In this document: positions 6,231 to 13,541 of the stretch, piece after piece | How positions within the stretch are numbered: position 1 is the first letter of the stretch | Layout of the letters: each line of letters opens with the position of its first letter | The notes under the pieces: model-generated | What the model was told of the DNA's origin: nothing | Database searches by the model: none | What the model saw: the letters and a program-made list of their open reading frames with translations, nothing else | NCBI GenBank assembly: GCA_017444325.1 | Contig: JAFSWV010000066.1 | Coordinates: 1-18,448 of the forward strand | DNA: 18,448 nt | DNA from: a bacterium | Lineage (GTDB): Bacteria; Auribacterota; UBA3054 | Direction: 5' to 3' | Translations under genes and position numbers: made by a program

Positions 6231-7970
6231 ATGACATCCCGCACAGGCGCGCAGTTAGTCGCGGAAGCGCTGATCAAGGAAAAGGTCGACGTCGTCTTCG
6301 GATACCCCGGAGGCGCCATACTGGACACCTTCGACGCCCTCTATCTCGCCAAGGATAAGCTGCGCTTCATCCTAGCCAGACACGAGCAGGGCGCGGTCCA
6401 TATGGCGGACGGTTACGCCAGAGCCACCGGCAGAGTCGGCGTGGTCGTCGTCACTTCCGGCCCGGGCGCCACCAACGCCGTCACAGGCATCGCCACCGCC
6501 AACATGGACTCCGTTCCCCTGGTGGTCATCTGCGGCCAGGTCGGCACCTCCGTCATCGGCAACGACGCCTTCCAGGAAGCGGACGTGACCGGCATCACCC
6601 GCCCGGTCTCCAAGCACAACTACCTCGTCAACGACATCAAGGAGCTCCCGGCTGTCATAAAGGAAGCCTTCCATATCGCCTCCACCGGCCGCCCCGGCCC
6701 GGTCGTCATCGACCTGCCCAAGGACGTCCAGAAGGCCTCGACCAGCGTTCCCTATCCGGATACGGTGGACATCCCCACCTACCAGCCTAACTACGAAGGC
6801 AACATGAACCAGATCCGGAAAATGGCCAACGCCATAAAAAAGGCCAAGAAGCCTCTGGCCTACGTGGGCGGCGGCGCCATCATCGCCGGCGCGACGGAAG
6901 AGCTCTACAAGTTCATAAAGAAGACCAGGATCCCCGTGGCCGAAACGCTGATGGGCCTCGGCGCGTATCCTGAGAGCGAGCCTGAGAACCTCCGCATGCT
7001 GGGCATGCACGGCACCTGCTACGCCAACTACGCCGTGCAGGACTGCGATCTTCTTATCGCCATCGGCGCAAGGTTCGACGACCGCGTGACCGGCAACGTC
7101 CAGACCTTCTCCGCCAACGCGACAATAGTCCAGATCGACATCGATCCCTCCTCCATCTCGAAGATCAAGACCGCGCACATCCCCGTGGTGGGCGACGTGA
7201 AAGACGTGCTGACCAAGCTCAACGAGATCGTGGAAGCGCCGGATCTTACGGAATGGTGGGAGAAGATCGAAGCCTGGAGGAAAGAGTTCCCCCTGGCTTA
7301 CGGCAAGCCCCAGGACGGCTGCATCATGCCGCAGTACGTCATAGAGGAAGTTTCCAAGGCCGCCGGCAAGGACGCCGTCTTCGTGACCGACGTGGGCCAG
7401 CACCAGATGTGGTCGGCCCAGTATCTCCAGATCGACAAGCCAAGGACCTTCCTGAGCTCCGGCGGCTTGGGCACCATGGGCTTCGGACTTCCGGCCGCCT
7501 TGGGCGCCCAGTGCGGCAAGCCCGACGAGACCGTCTTCTCCATCTGCGGCGACGGCGGCTTCCAGATGCTCATAGAGGAGCTGGCGGTCGGCCGTTTGAA
7601 CAAGCTGCCCGTCGTCTGCGTTGTCCTTAACAACAGCTGCCTCGGCATGGTCAGACAGTGGCAGGAGCTTTTCTACAGCAAGCATTACGCCATGAGCATT
7701 ACGGACACCACCAACGACTCCCTGTTGGAGCCGGGAAAAGAGCCCCGCTACATCCCCGACTTCATCAAGGTCGCGGAAGCCTACGACTGCATCGGCGAGA
7801 GAGTGACGAAGGCGGAAAGAGTCGCCCCGGCCATCAAGGAAGCCGTAGAGAAGGCTAAAAAGGAACGCCGCCCGGCGGTTTTGGAATTCGTGGTGGAACC
7901 GAGAGCTAACGTTTTCCCGATGGTGCCCGCGGGCGCCAGCCTGGAACAGATGATGGGCCGTTTGGTCTAA
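6231..7970 (+). CDS. ilvB: Acetolactate synthase, large catalytic subunit
   Basis: A 579-residue ThDP-dependent enzyme that condenses two pyruvates to acetolactate (valine and leucine route), or pyruvate with 2-oxobutyrate (isoleucine route), in the cytoplasm. The N-terminal pyrimidine-binding domain has FGYPGGAILD (23-32) and Glu52 in ARHEQGAVHMADGYAR, the residue that activates ThDP. The central FAD-type domain has IGARFDDRVTGN (278-289). The C-terminal domain has the ThDP-Mg motif from GDGGF (440-444) to LNN (466-468), followed by CLGMVRQWQ. The length is normal for the catalytic subunit. AGGAG six bases before ATG fixes the start. It is the first structural gene after the attenuator and its small subunit follows ten bases downstream. 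Fixed anabolic use is supported by ilvN, ilvC and leuA behind it. Confidence 0.96.
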   Translation: MTSRTGAQLVAEALIKEKVDVVFGYPGGAILDTFDALYLAKDKLRFILARHEQGAVHMADGYARATGRVGVVVVTSGPGATNAVTGIATANMDSVPLVVICGQVGTSVIGNDAFQEADVTGITRPVSKHNYLVNDIKELPAVIKEAFHIASTGRPGPVVIDLPKDVQKASTSVPYPDTVDIPTYQPNYEGNMNQIRKMANAIKKAKKPLAYVGGGAIIAGATEELYKFIKKTRIPVAETLMGLGAYPESEPENLRMLGMHGTCYANYAVQDCDLLIAIGARFDDRVTGNVQTFSANATIVQIDIDPSSISKIKTAHIPVVGDVKDVLTKLNEIVEAPDLTEWWEKIEAWRKEFPLAYGKPQDGCIMPQYVIEEVSKAAGKDAVFVTDVGQHQMWSAQYLQIDKPRTFLSSGGLGTMGFGLPAALGAQCGKPDETVFSICGDGGFQMLIEELAVGRLNKLPVVCVVLNNSCLGMVRQWQELFYSKHYAMSITDTTNDSLLEPGKEPRYIPDFIKVAEAYDCIGERVTKAERVAPAIKEAVEKAKKERRPAVLEFVVEPRANVFPMVPAGASLEQMMGRLV

Positions 7971-7980
7971 GGAGGAAAAG

Positions 7981-8451
7981 ATGAAACACACTTTATCCGT
8001 TTACGTGCGCAACCGTTCGGGCGTTCTGTCCCGCGTCGCCGGCCTCTTTTCCGGACGCGGCTACAACATCGACAGCCTCTGCGTGGCCGAGACCAACGAG
8101 CCGGGCTACTCGCTCATGACCATAGTTGTCAGCGGCAGCGACGCCGTCATAGAGCAGATCAACAAACAGCTCAACAAGCTCATCGACGTGGTCAAGGTCA
8201 TCACCCACTCCGGCGACGAGATCGTGGTGAGGGAGCTTATGCTGGTCAAGATCAACGCCACCGCCCAGACCAGGAGCGAGATAGTGCAGATAACCAACAT
8301 TTTCCGCGGCCACATCGTGGACCTCTCCCCCAAGTCGTTGATCGTGGAGATCTACGGCACCAACGAGAAGCTCATGGCGGCTTTGGAAATGTTCGCCCCC
8401 TTCGGCATAAAAGACATCGTCCGGACAGGCTCCATCGCCATGACCAGGTGA
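7981..8451 (+). CDS. ilvN: Acetolactate synthase, small regulatory subunit
   Basis: A 156-residue regulatory subunit of acetolactate synthase. An N-terminal ACT domain (residues 1-75) opens with TLSVYVRNRSGVLSRVAGLFSGRGYNI, the valine-binding and interface segment, and a second ACT-like half follows (about 80-156) with the usual IVQITNIFRGHIVDLSP. It activates the catalytic subunit and would confer feedback inhibition by valine, as in the IlvN/IlvH family; the length is that of the short form (IlvH-like). GGAGG five bases before the ATG and a ten-base gap from ilvB show co-expression in a fixed ratio. Confidence 0.95.
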   Translation: MKHTLSVYVRNRSGVLSRVAGLFSGRGYNIDSLCVAETNEPGYSLMTIVVSGSDAVIEQINKQLNKLIDVVKVITHSGDEIVVRELMLVKINATAQTRSEIVQITNIFRGHIVDLSPKSLIVEIYGTNEKLMAALEMFAPFGIKDIVRTGSIAMTR

Positions 8452-8504
8452 TATAATAAATAAGACTTTAAAAAATTTAACCCAACTCATAAAGGAGAAA
8501 CATT

Positions 8505-9497
8505 ATGGCAGTCATGTACTACGACAAGGACGCCGATCTTAGCCTTCTTAACGGCAAGACCGTCGGTATCATCGGCTACGGTTCCCAGGGCCACGCCCAC
8601 GCCCAGAACTTAAGGGACAGCGGCGTTAAAGTCATCGTCGCCCAGCGCCCCGGCTCCAAAAACTACGAACTGGCCAAGCAGCACAACTTCGAGCCAGTTT
8701 CCGTCGCGGAAATGGCCAAGCAGGCTGACATCATCATGAACCTGGCTCCGGATGAATGCCAGGCCGATATCTACAACAAGGACATCAAGCCTTACCTGAC
8801 CGCCGGCAAAGCTCTGGCTTTCGCCCACGGCTTCAACATTCATTTCGGCCAGATTGTTCCTCCCCCGGACGTCGACGTCATCATGATCGCCCCCAAGGGC
8901 CCCGGACACCTCGTCCGCGACGTCTTCGTGGAAGGCGGCGGCGTCCCGAACCTCATCGCTGTTTACCAGAACGCCACCGGCAAAGCCAAAGAGATAGCCC
9001 TGGCCTACGCCAAAGGCATCGGCGGCACCAGAGCCGGCGTCCTTGAGACCACCTTCAAAGAAGAGACCGAGACCGACCTCTTCGGTGAACAGGCCGTGCT
9101 TTGCGGCGGCTGCTCCGCCCTTATCAAGGCCGGTTTCGAGACCTTGGTGGAAGCCGGTTATCAGCCCGAGATCGCCTACTTCGAATGCTGCCACGAGATG
9201 AAATTGATCGTTGACCTCATCTACAAGAAAGGCTTCGCCGGCATGCGCGACTCCATCTCCAACACCGCTGAATACGGAGACCTCACCAGAGGCCCCATGG
9301 TCATCACGGAAGACACCAAAGACGCCATGGCCGACATCCTGGCCGACATCCAGGACGGCTCTTTCGCCAGAGAATGGCTGCTTGAATGCCGCGTCGACCG
9401 CCCGGTCCTCAACGCCCGCCGCGCTCAGGAAAAAGAACACCTGATCGAGAAAGTCGGCGCCAATCTCAGAAAGATGATGAGCTGGCTCAAGAAGTAA
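8505..9497 (+). CDS. ilvC: Ketol-acid reductoisomerase (class I)
   Basis: A 330-residue class I ketol-acid reductoisomerase, which isomerises and reduces acetolactate to dihydroxyisovalerate with Mg and NAD(P)H. The Rossmann domain has GYGSQGHAHAQNLRDSG (24-40). The cofactor-phosphate loop QRPGSKN (47-53) has Arg, Ser and Lys, compatible with NADPH. Catalytic His108 is in AFAHGFNIHF. Metal ligands are Asp191 and Glu195 in ETDLFGEQAVLCGG, with Glu227 and Glu231 in FECCHEMK. The C-terminal knotted domain is of the short class I size. AAGGAG lies seven bases before the ATG. The 53-base gap after ilvN is AT-rich and has a TATAAT-like string at 8451-8456 but no convincing -35, so an internal promoter is only possible. 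Confidence 0.96.
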   Translation: MAVMYYDKDADLSLLNGKTVGIIGYGSQGHAHAQNLRDSGVKVIVAQRPGSKNYELAKQHNFEPVSVAEMAKQADIIMNLAPDECQADIYNKDIKPYLTAGKALAFAHGFNIHFGQIVPPPDVDVIMIAPKGPGHLVRDVFVEGGGVPNLIAVYQNATGKAKEIALAYAKGIGGTRAGVLETTFKEETETDLFGEQAVLCGGCSALIKAGFETLVEAGYQPEIAYFECCHEMKLIVDLIYKKGFAGMRDSISNTAEYGDLTRGPMVITEDTKDAMADILADIQDGSFAREWLLECRVDRPVLNARRAQEKEHLIEKVGANLRKMMSWLKK

Positions 9498-9519
9498 GCA
9501 AAAAAGCAACGCCACACAA

Positions 9520-9546
9520 GGGCGGAGGCCCAAAAGGACTCCGCCC
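9520..9546 (+). terminator. Intercistronic hairpin between ilvC and leuA
   Basis: GGGCGGAG (9520-9527) pairs perfectly with CTCCGCCC (9539-9546) around an 11-base loop in which CC and GG can add two pairs. No U-run follows, so complete termination is not expected. It may stabilise the upstream ilvBNC message or set leuA at a lower level, as leuA also has a poor ribosome binding site. Confidence 0.45.
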
Positions 9547-9590
9547 CTAATAAGCCTGACTGCACAATCGGGCTCAACAAATAAAAGACC

Positions 9591-11150
9591 ATGACAAAAA
9601 AAGATCACGTCAAGATATTTGATACGACCTTAAGAGACGGCGAACAGTGTCCCGGCGCCACCATGACGCTCCCGGAAAAACTGAGAGTCGCCAAACAGCT
9701 TGAGCGTCTGAACGTCGACATCATCGAAGCCGGCTTCCCCATCGCATCCAAAGAGGACTTCGAGTCCGTCAAAGCCATCGCCGGCGTAATAACCGGCGAC
9801 GTGGAAGTCGCGGGCTTGGCCCGATGCCTCACAAAAGACATCGACGCCGCCTATAAAGCCGTCAAAGACGCCAGGAAGCCCCGCATACACGTCTTCCTCG
9901 CCACCAGCGACATCCACCTCAAATACAAGCTTAAAATAACCAAAGCCCAGGCTCTGAAGCAGGTCAAGGAAATGGTGGCCTACGCCTACTCGCTCTGCAA
10001 GAACATCGAGTTCTCAGCCGAGGACGCCTCCCGTTCCGACAAGGCTTTCCTCGCGGAAGTCGTGGAAATGGCTATCCAGCAGGGCGCCACGACCATCAAC
10101 ATCCCGGACACCGTCGGCTACTCCACGCCGGAAGAGTTCGCGGCTTATTTCCAGTATCTCCAGAAGCACGTGCCGAGCTTCAAGAAAGCCTGCTTCTCTA
10201 CCCACTGCCACGATGACCTTGGCCTTGCCACCGCCAACTCTTTCGCGGGCGTCAGGAACGGCGCCAGGCAGGTGGAATGCGCGGTGAACGGCCTCGGCGA
10301 AAGAGCCGGCAACTGCTCCCTCGAGGAGATCGTCATGGCCATCAAGACGCACTCCGCGGCCTTCAACATCGACACCAGGATCAACACCAAGGAGATCATG
10401 CCCGCCAGCAGGCTCGTCTCGAAGATCACCTCCTTCCCGGTGGCTCCGAACAAAGCCATCGTCGGCTACAACGCCTTCAGGCATGAAGCCGGCATCCATC
10501 AGCACGGTCTCCTCGCCAACAAAGCCACCTATGAGATCATGTCCGCCGAGGACATCGGCCTTCAGTCCGACGATCTGGAAAGCGGCCTGGTGTTGGGCAA
10601 GCACAGCGGCCGCCACGCCTTCTCCTTCCGCCTGAAGCAGCTTGGCTTCAACCTCAGTGACGACGAGATCACCAAGTGCATGGAGCGCTTCAAGGACGTG
10701 GCCGACAAGAAGAAACACGTCTACGACGAAGACCTCATCGCCATCGTCAAGACCGCCGCTGACCTGGACGCCCAGCCCATGTACAAGATGGAGTATTTCA
10801 GCGTGACTTCTGGCGACCGTCAGATCGCCACCGCCACCATAAAAGTCAAGCGCGGCAAGAAGTCCGTCCTGAAATCCGCCATCGGCAACGGCCCCGTGGC
10901 CGCCATCTTCTCCGCCATCGAAGCCGCCACCCGCTTCAAATTCCAGCTCAAGGACTACACCATCAGGTCCTGCAGCGTGGGAAGGGAAGCCATGGGCGAA
11001 GTGATGGTGCAGATAGAGCAGGACGGCAAATCCGCCGTCGGCATCGGCGCCAGCACGGACATCCTGGAAGCCAGCGCCCTGGCTTTGCTCAACGCCATCA
11101 ACCGCCTTGTCATCAACAAGGCCGCCAAGCGCCTGAAAGCCCAAGGCTAA
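9591..11150 (+). CDS. leuA: 2-isopropylmalate synthase
   Basis: A 519-residue LeuA type enzyme, which condenses acetyl-CoA and 2-ketoisovalerate in the first committed step to leucine. The catalytic barrel opens with the signature IFDTTLRDGEQCPGATM, with Arg and Asp of TLRDGEQ at the active site. The metal-binding HCHDDLGLATAN segment is near residue 205, and GERAGNCSLEE follows. The HEAGIHQHG and GKHSGRHAF segments mark the linker subdomain. Residues from about 390 to the end form the C-terminal allosteric domain that binds leucine. Homocitrate and citramalate synthases share the barrel, but the ilv context and length favour LeuA. There is no good Shine-Dalgarno before ATG 9591. It shares the operon with ilvBNC, while leuB and leuCD are not in the window. 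Confidence 0.94.
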   Translation: MTKKDHVKIFDTTLRDGEQCPGATMTLPEKLRVAKQLERLNVDIIEAGFPIASKEDFESVKAIAGVITGDVEVAGLARCLTKDIDAAYKAVKDARKPRIHVFLATSDIHLKYKLKITKAQALKQVKEMVAYAYSLCKNIEFSAEDASRSDKAFLAEVVEMAIQQGATTINIPDTVGYSTPEEFAAYFQYLQKHVPSFKKACFSTHCHDDLGLATANSFAGVRNGARQVECAVNGLGERAGNCSLEEIVMAIKTHSAAFNIDTRINTKEIMPASRLVSKITSFPVAPNKAIVGYNAFRHEAGIHQHGLLANKATYEIMSAEDIGLQSDDLESGLVLGKHSGRHAFSFRLKQLGFNLSDDEITKCMERFKDVADKKKHVYDEDLIAIVKTAADLDAQPMYKMEYFSVTSGDRQIATATIKVKRGKKSVLKSAIGNGPVAAIFSAIEAATRFKFQLKDYTIRSCSVGREAMGEVMVQIEQDGKSAVGIGASTDILEASALALLNAINRLVINKAAKRLKAQG

Positions 11151-11173
11151 AAGCAAATGGCAAAAGCCAAAAC

Positions 11174-11204
11174 AAAAAAGGCGGACCGAAAGTCCGCCTT
11201 TTTT
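11174..11204. terminator. Bidirectional intrinsic terminator between leuA and the membrane-methyltransferase gene
   Basis: GGCGGAC (11180-11186) and GTCCGCC (11192-11198) form a perfect 7-bp stem with a CGAAA loop. Six T follow on the right and six A precede on the left, so each strand has a U-run. It closes both the ilv-leuA operon and the convergent minus-strand operon. Confidence 0.9.
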
Positions 11205-11216
11205 CGTGGAGAAAAA

Positions 11217-12203
11217 TTAATCTTTTTTCTCGCGGATAAAGCAGCGCTTGGCCAGGGCGAAGCAGGGGCAGCCGTGGTATTTCTCGTAGACCAGCATGCA
11301 GGGGCAGTTCCATTTTAGGCCGTAGAGGCACATGGCCATTATGACGTAGTTGAGGTAGATGACAGGATGCCAGAGATACAAGCTTATAAGGCCTATGACG
11401 GCGATCATGCCGGATTTTGAGCGGTATGAGAAAGCCACCTTCTCCGGCAGGAAACAGTAGCCGAAATAAAGGTGCATGAAGGATAGGAAGAAGAGCGCGG
11501 GCAGCGTCATCTTGTCCGCGATCACAAAATAAGCCAACAACCCCACCAGAACGACGCGAACCATGATCGACCACCAGCCGGCAATCGTGGGCGTCAGCAT
11601 GCGGGTGTTGTTCTGGTAAAGGAGATAGTCCGGATCTTTTTGGATAAGCATCTGCTCCTCATCCCTGGCTCTTTTGTACATCAAGGGCAGGAAGATGAGC
11701 GCCACCGCCAGGAAGCTCATGAAGTTGAAAAGCATGATCGAGCAGCCGGCGCACCAAAGAAGCAGCGAGGCATACATCGGGTGCCTGGCCAAAGAGAAGG
11801 CGCCGCGGATTATTATGGGATGGTTTTCCTTTATCTCGATGTCGTCCGACCAGAGTTTCCCAATGTTGACTTTGGCCCAGATGTGCCAAAAGGTGGCGAA
11901 AAGCAGCGCGATAAGGCCGATCGCGAAGAAGATGTAGCGCGTTACTTGATCTTCGATCTTGAATTGGCCGAAGGAATTCAGCCAGAAGGGAAACAAAAGG
12001 ATCACCAGGATCGTCATTTCCCTGGTGGCGAACCAGTTTTGAGCTTCCTTGTCGAGTTTCTGGCGGTTTTTCGCGTGCTCGATGAACTTTAAAACGACGG
12101 CGACGAGAAGAACGACGCCCGTTGCGTAAACAAAGCCCATTCCGATGAAAAAGAGCGCCGGGTCTATTGAACGCTCCGCTAATCTATTGACAAACTCCAT
12201 CAC
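11217..12203 (-). CDS. ICMT/PEMT-like integral membrane methyltransferase with Cys-rich C-terminal tail
   Basis: A 328-residue polytopic membrane protein with about seven or eight hydrophobic helices. The middle carries the isoprenylcysteine carboxyl methyltransferase / phospholipid methyltransferase signature: RGAFSLARHPMYAS (133-146, with RHPMY 140-144), then the cytosolic DEEQML (181-186) and YQNNTRMLTP (196-205). In this family these bind S-adenosylmethionine. Residues 211-328 are an extra membrane domain ending in CPC (300-302), CPC (312-314) and Cys321, a pattern not needed for methylation that could bind a metal or Fe-S. A GTG start at 12203 is chosen because AAGGAGG sits seven bases before it; the adjacent ATG at 12200 is the alternative. 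It overlaps the previous gene by 20 bases and is last in the operon. The acceptor molecule is unknown; a lipid or lipidated molecule is likely from the neighbours. Confidence 0.75.
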   Translation of the reverse strand: MMEFVNRLAERSIDPALFFIGMGFVYATGVVLLVAVVLKFIEHAKNRQKLDKEAQNWFATREMTILVILLFPFWLNSFGQFKIEDQVTRYIFFAIGLIALLFATFWHIWAKVNIGKLWSDDIEIKENHPIIIRGAFSLARHPMYASLLLWCAGCSIMLFNFMSFLAVALIFLPLMYKRARDEEQMLIQKDPDYLLYQNNTRMLTPTIAGWWSIMVRVVLVGLLAYFVIADKMTLPALFFLSFMHLYFGYCFLPEKVAFSYRSKSGMIAVIGLISLYLWHPVIYLNYVIMAMCLYGLKWNCPCMLVYEKYHGCPCFALAKRCFIREKKD

Positions 12204-12822
12204 GTCTACGCCTCCTTAAAACTAGAAAAACGATAGGAATGTATATGACAGCCAGTATATGGTAAATGGTGAAAGGGCCAATGACACGCGGTTCGGTCCT
12301 TATGAATTCCACCAGGAAACGCATGATCAAATAAGACAAGAGATAGACGGGGAAAAGCAGATCGGCCCTTTTTGTTCGCCTGTAAAAAAGGAAGAGCGAA
12401 AAAGCGGCGATAATTTGGAATACGCTTTCGATAAGCTGGACGGGAATGCCACAACAAGACGCGCAGCAGCCGTTAAAATAACAGCCGATCTTTCCGATCC
12501 CTGCGGCTATTGCCAAAGGAATGACAAAACGGCCGCCGAAGGATGATTGGTTTTGATGAGTGAAGATCTTATAGAGGTTGATGGCGGTGAAAGCTCCGAG
12601 GACGCCGCCCATAAAGCTTTTCCCGGTGAAGCCAAGGTTGCCCTCAAAGCCGTAGCTTATTATGACCGGCAGCTTCATGCCTATTATTAGCCCCAAAAGT
12701 AGGCAAATATAGACGCTCAGCCCGTTCTTGTTTTCGGCCTTGGGAATAGACAGGCATCTGGCGGCCAAGAGACCAAGAACAACGCCCAAGATCTCAAACA
12801 GATTGTAAATTCCTAAGGTCAT
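12184..12822 (-). CDS. Lgt-like (prolipoprotein diacylglyceryl transferase family) membrane protein
   Basis: A 212-residue, seven-helix membrane protein related to prolipoprotein diacylglyceryl transferase. Family marks are FMGGVLGA (70-77), the PVQLIES stretch (127-133, like PTQLYES in Lgt) and RFLVEFIRTEP (168-178). The segment that carries NFINGE in true Lgt is here KIGCYFNGCC followed by ASCC (111-124), so Asn-Gly is kept but the catalytic Glu position is a Cys and the loop has five cysteines. It is shorter than Lgt (about 260-290). ATG 12822 is chosen because it forms an ATGA overlap with the upstream gene and the Lgt-like part begins there. It probably handles a lipid group but not necessarily as an essential Lgt. 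Housekeeping lgt is expected elsewhere because this organism makes lipoproteins. Confidence 0.72.
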   Translation of the reverse strand: MTLGIYNLFEILGVVLGLLAARCLSIPKAENKNGLSVYICLLLGLIIGMKLPVIISYGFEGNLGFTGKSFMGGVLGAFTAINLYKIFTHQNQSSFGGRFVIPLAIAAGIGKIGCYFNGCCASCCGIPVQLIESVFQIIAAFSLFLFYRRTKRADLLFPVYLLSYLIMRFLVEFIRTEPRVIGPFTIYHILAVIYIPIVFLVLRRRRRDGVCQ

Positions 12823-13157
12823 TGTTGGGCAAGCAAATAAATCACGACCACAAGAATGAAACACAACAATCCCCAGATGACCCAAATGTTTTTAGTCAGC
12901 CAGGCGATAAATCCGAAAAGCAGGACCGGGAAACCGAACCAGACGATATAAAGCGGAATGATAGAGTCGTCGCCTAGGCTTTTATATATCTGCATATTCA
13001 AAATGCAAGTCCCGAACATAACCGCCGGGATCCCTACGATCGTAAGAAAAAACCCCAACAAGCCTTTGATGACCTTATTCGACTCGTCTTTGCTTTCCGG
13101 TCTGCCGCTCGCTTCCGGGACGGTATTCTCGTTAATTTTTACTTCTTGTGTTTCCAT
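12819..13157 (-). CDS. Small three-helix membrane protein, paralogue of its neighbour
   Basis: A 112-residue protein of unknown family. A charged N-terminal tail (1-28) with several Glu and Lys is followed by three hydrophobic segments at about 30-55, 66-85 and 89-110. GFFLTIVGIPAVMFGTC and IAWLTKNIWVIWGLLCF (84-100) match the next upstream gene almost residue for residue, so the two genes arose by tandem duplication. It has no signal peptide and no catalytic motif. It starts nine bases after the paralogue's stop with a weak GAGA-type ribosome site, and its own stop overlaps the Lgt-like start as ATGA. It may be a scaffold or subunit for the membrane enzymes of this operon. No function can be claimed. 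Confidence 0.7.
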   Translation of the reverse strand: METQEVKINENTVPEASGRPESKDESNKVIKGLLGFFLTIVGIPAVMFGTCILNMQIYKSLGDDSIIPLYIVWFGFPVLLFGFIAWLTKNIWVIWGLLCFILVVVIYLLAQQ

Positions 13158-13166
13158 GGTTTTTCT

Positions 13167-13541
13167 CTATGAATTAATCATATAAATGCTTGTAAGCCAA
13201 ATTAGGATGGCCAAAACGATGAAACACAACAACCCCCAGATGACCCAGATGTTTTTTGTCATCCAAGCGATTATTATGCACAAGACCGCTGGGAAGCCTA
13301 GCCAAACATAAAAATAAAAATCGTTGCCCAAGCCAATGGATTGGCTGTCTAACGCCAGGCTAAAAATACAGGTGCCGAAAAGAACTATCGGAATGCCTAT
13401 AAAAGTTAGGACGAAGCCAAGAACGCCTTTGACCAAGGTTTTTGCGTAGCTCGGCTCTTCGGACTCGCTCTTTTCTTCGCTTTGCCTTTTTTTAGAAAGC
13501 TCTTCCATGTATTTAATGTCTTCTTCATCCATAAATGTCAT
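13167..13541 (-). CDS. Small three-helix membrane protein, paralogue of its neighbour
   Basis: A 124-residue protein of unknown family, paralogue of the following gene. It has a very charged N-terminal tail (1-34, Glu/Lys/Ser-rich) and three hydrophobic segments near 37-62, 75-93 and 97-119. GVLGFVLTFIGIPIVLFGTC and IAWMTKNIWVIWGLLCF are shared with the paralogue. The tail and the loop between the first two helices differ. ATG 13541 gives an ATGA overlap with the radical-SAM gene and is preferred; ATG 13532 is possible. The frame is open further upstream, but that part lies in the radical-SAM gene and looks like a shadow. It is probably cotranslated with the radical-SAM enzyme and acts at the membrane. 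Confidence 0.7.
   Translation of the reverse strand: MTFMDEEDIKYMEELSKKRQSEEKSESEEPSYAKTLVKGVLGFVLTFIGIPIVLFGTCIFSLALDSQSIGLGNDFYFYVWLGFPAVLCIIIAWMTKNIWVIWGLLCFIVLAILIWLTSIYMINS

Noticed and set aside
6372..7991. 539-codon open frame antisense to ilvB
   Set aside because: It is the reverse shadow of a GC-rich gene with strong third-position bias. The product has a low-complexity His/Asp/Gly/Val composition, and the sense strand is an unmistakable ilvB.
8451..8456. Internal promoter before ilvC at TATAAT
   Set aside because: The -10-like string has no -35 partner at a suitable distance, and the sequence just before it is ilvN coding; kept only as a possibility.
8610..11156. Long antisense frames over ilvC and leuA
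   Set aside because: Mirror images of well-conserved sense genes; no ribosome sites or family motifs.
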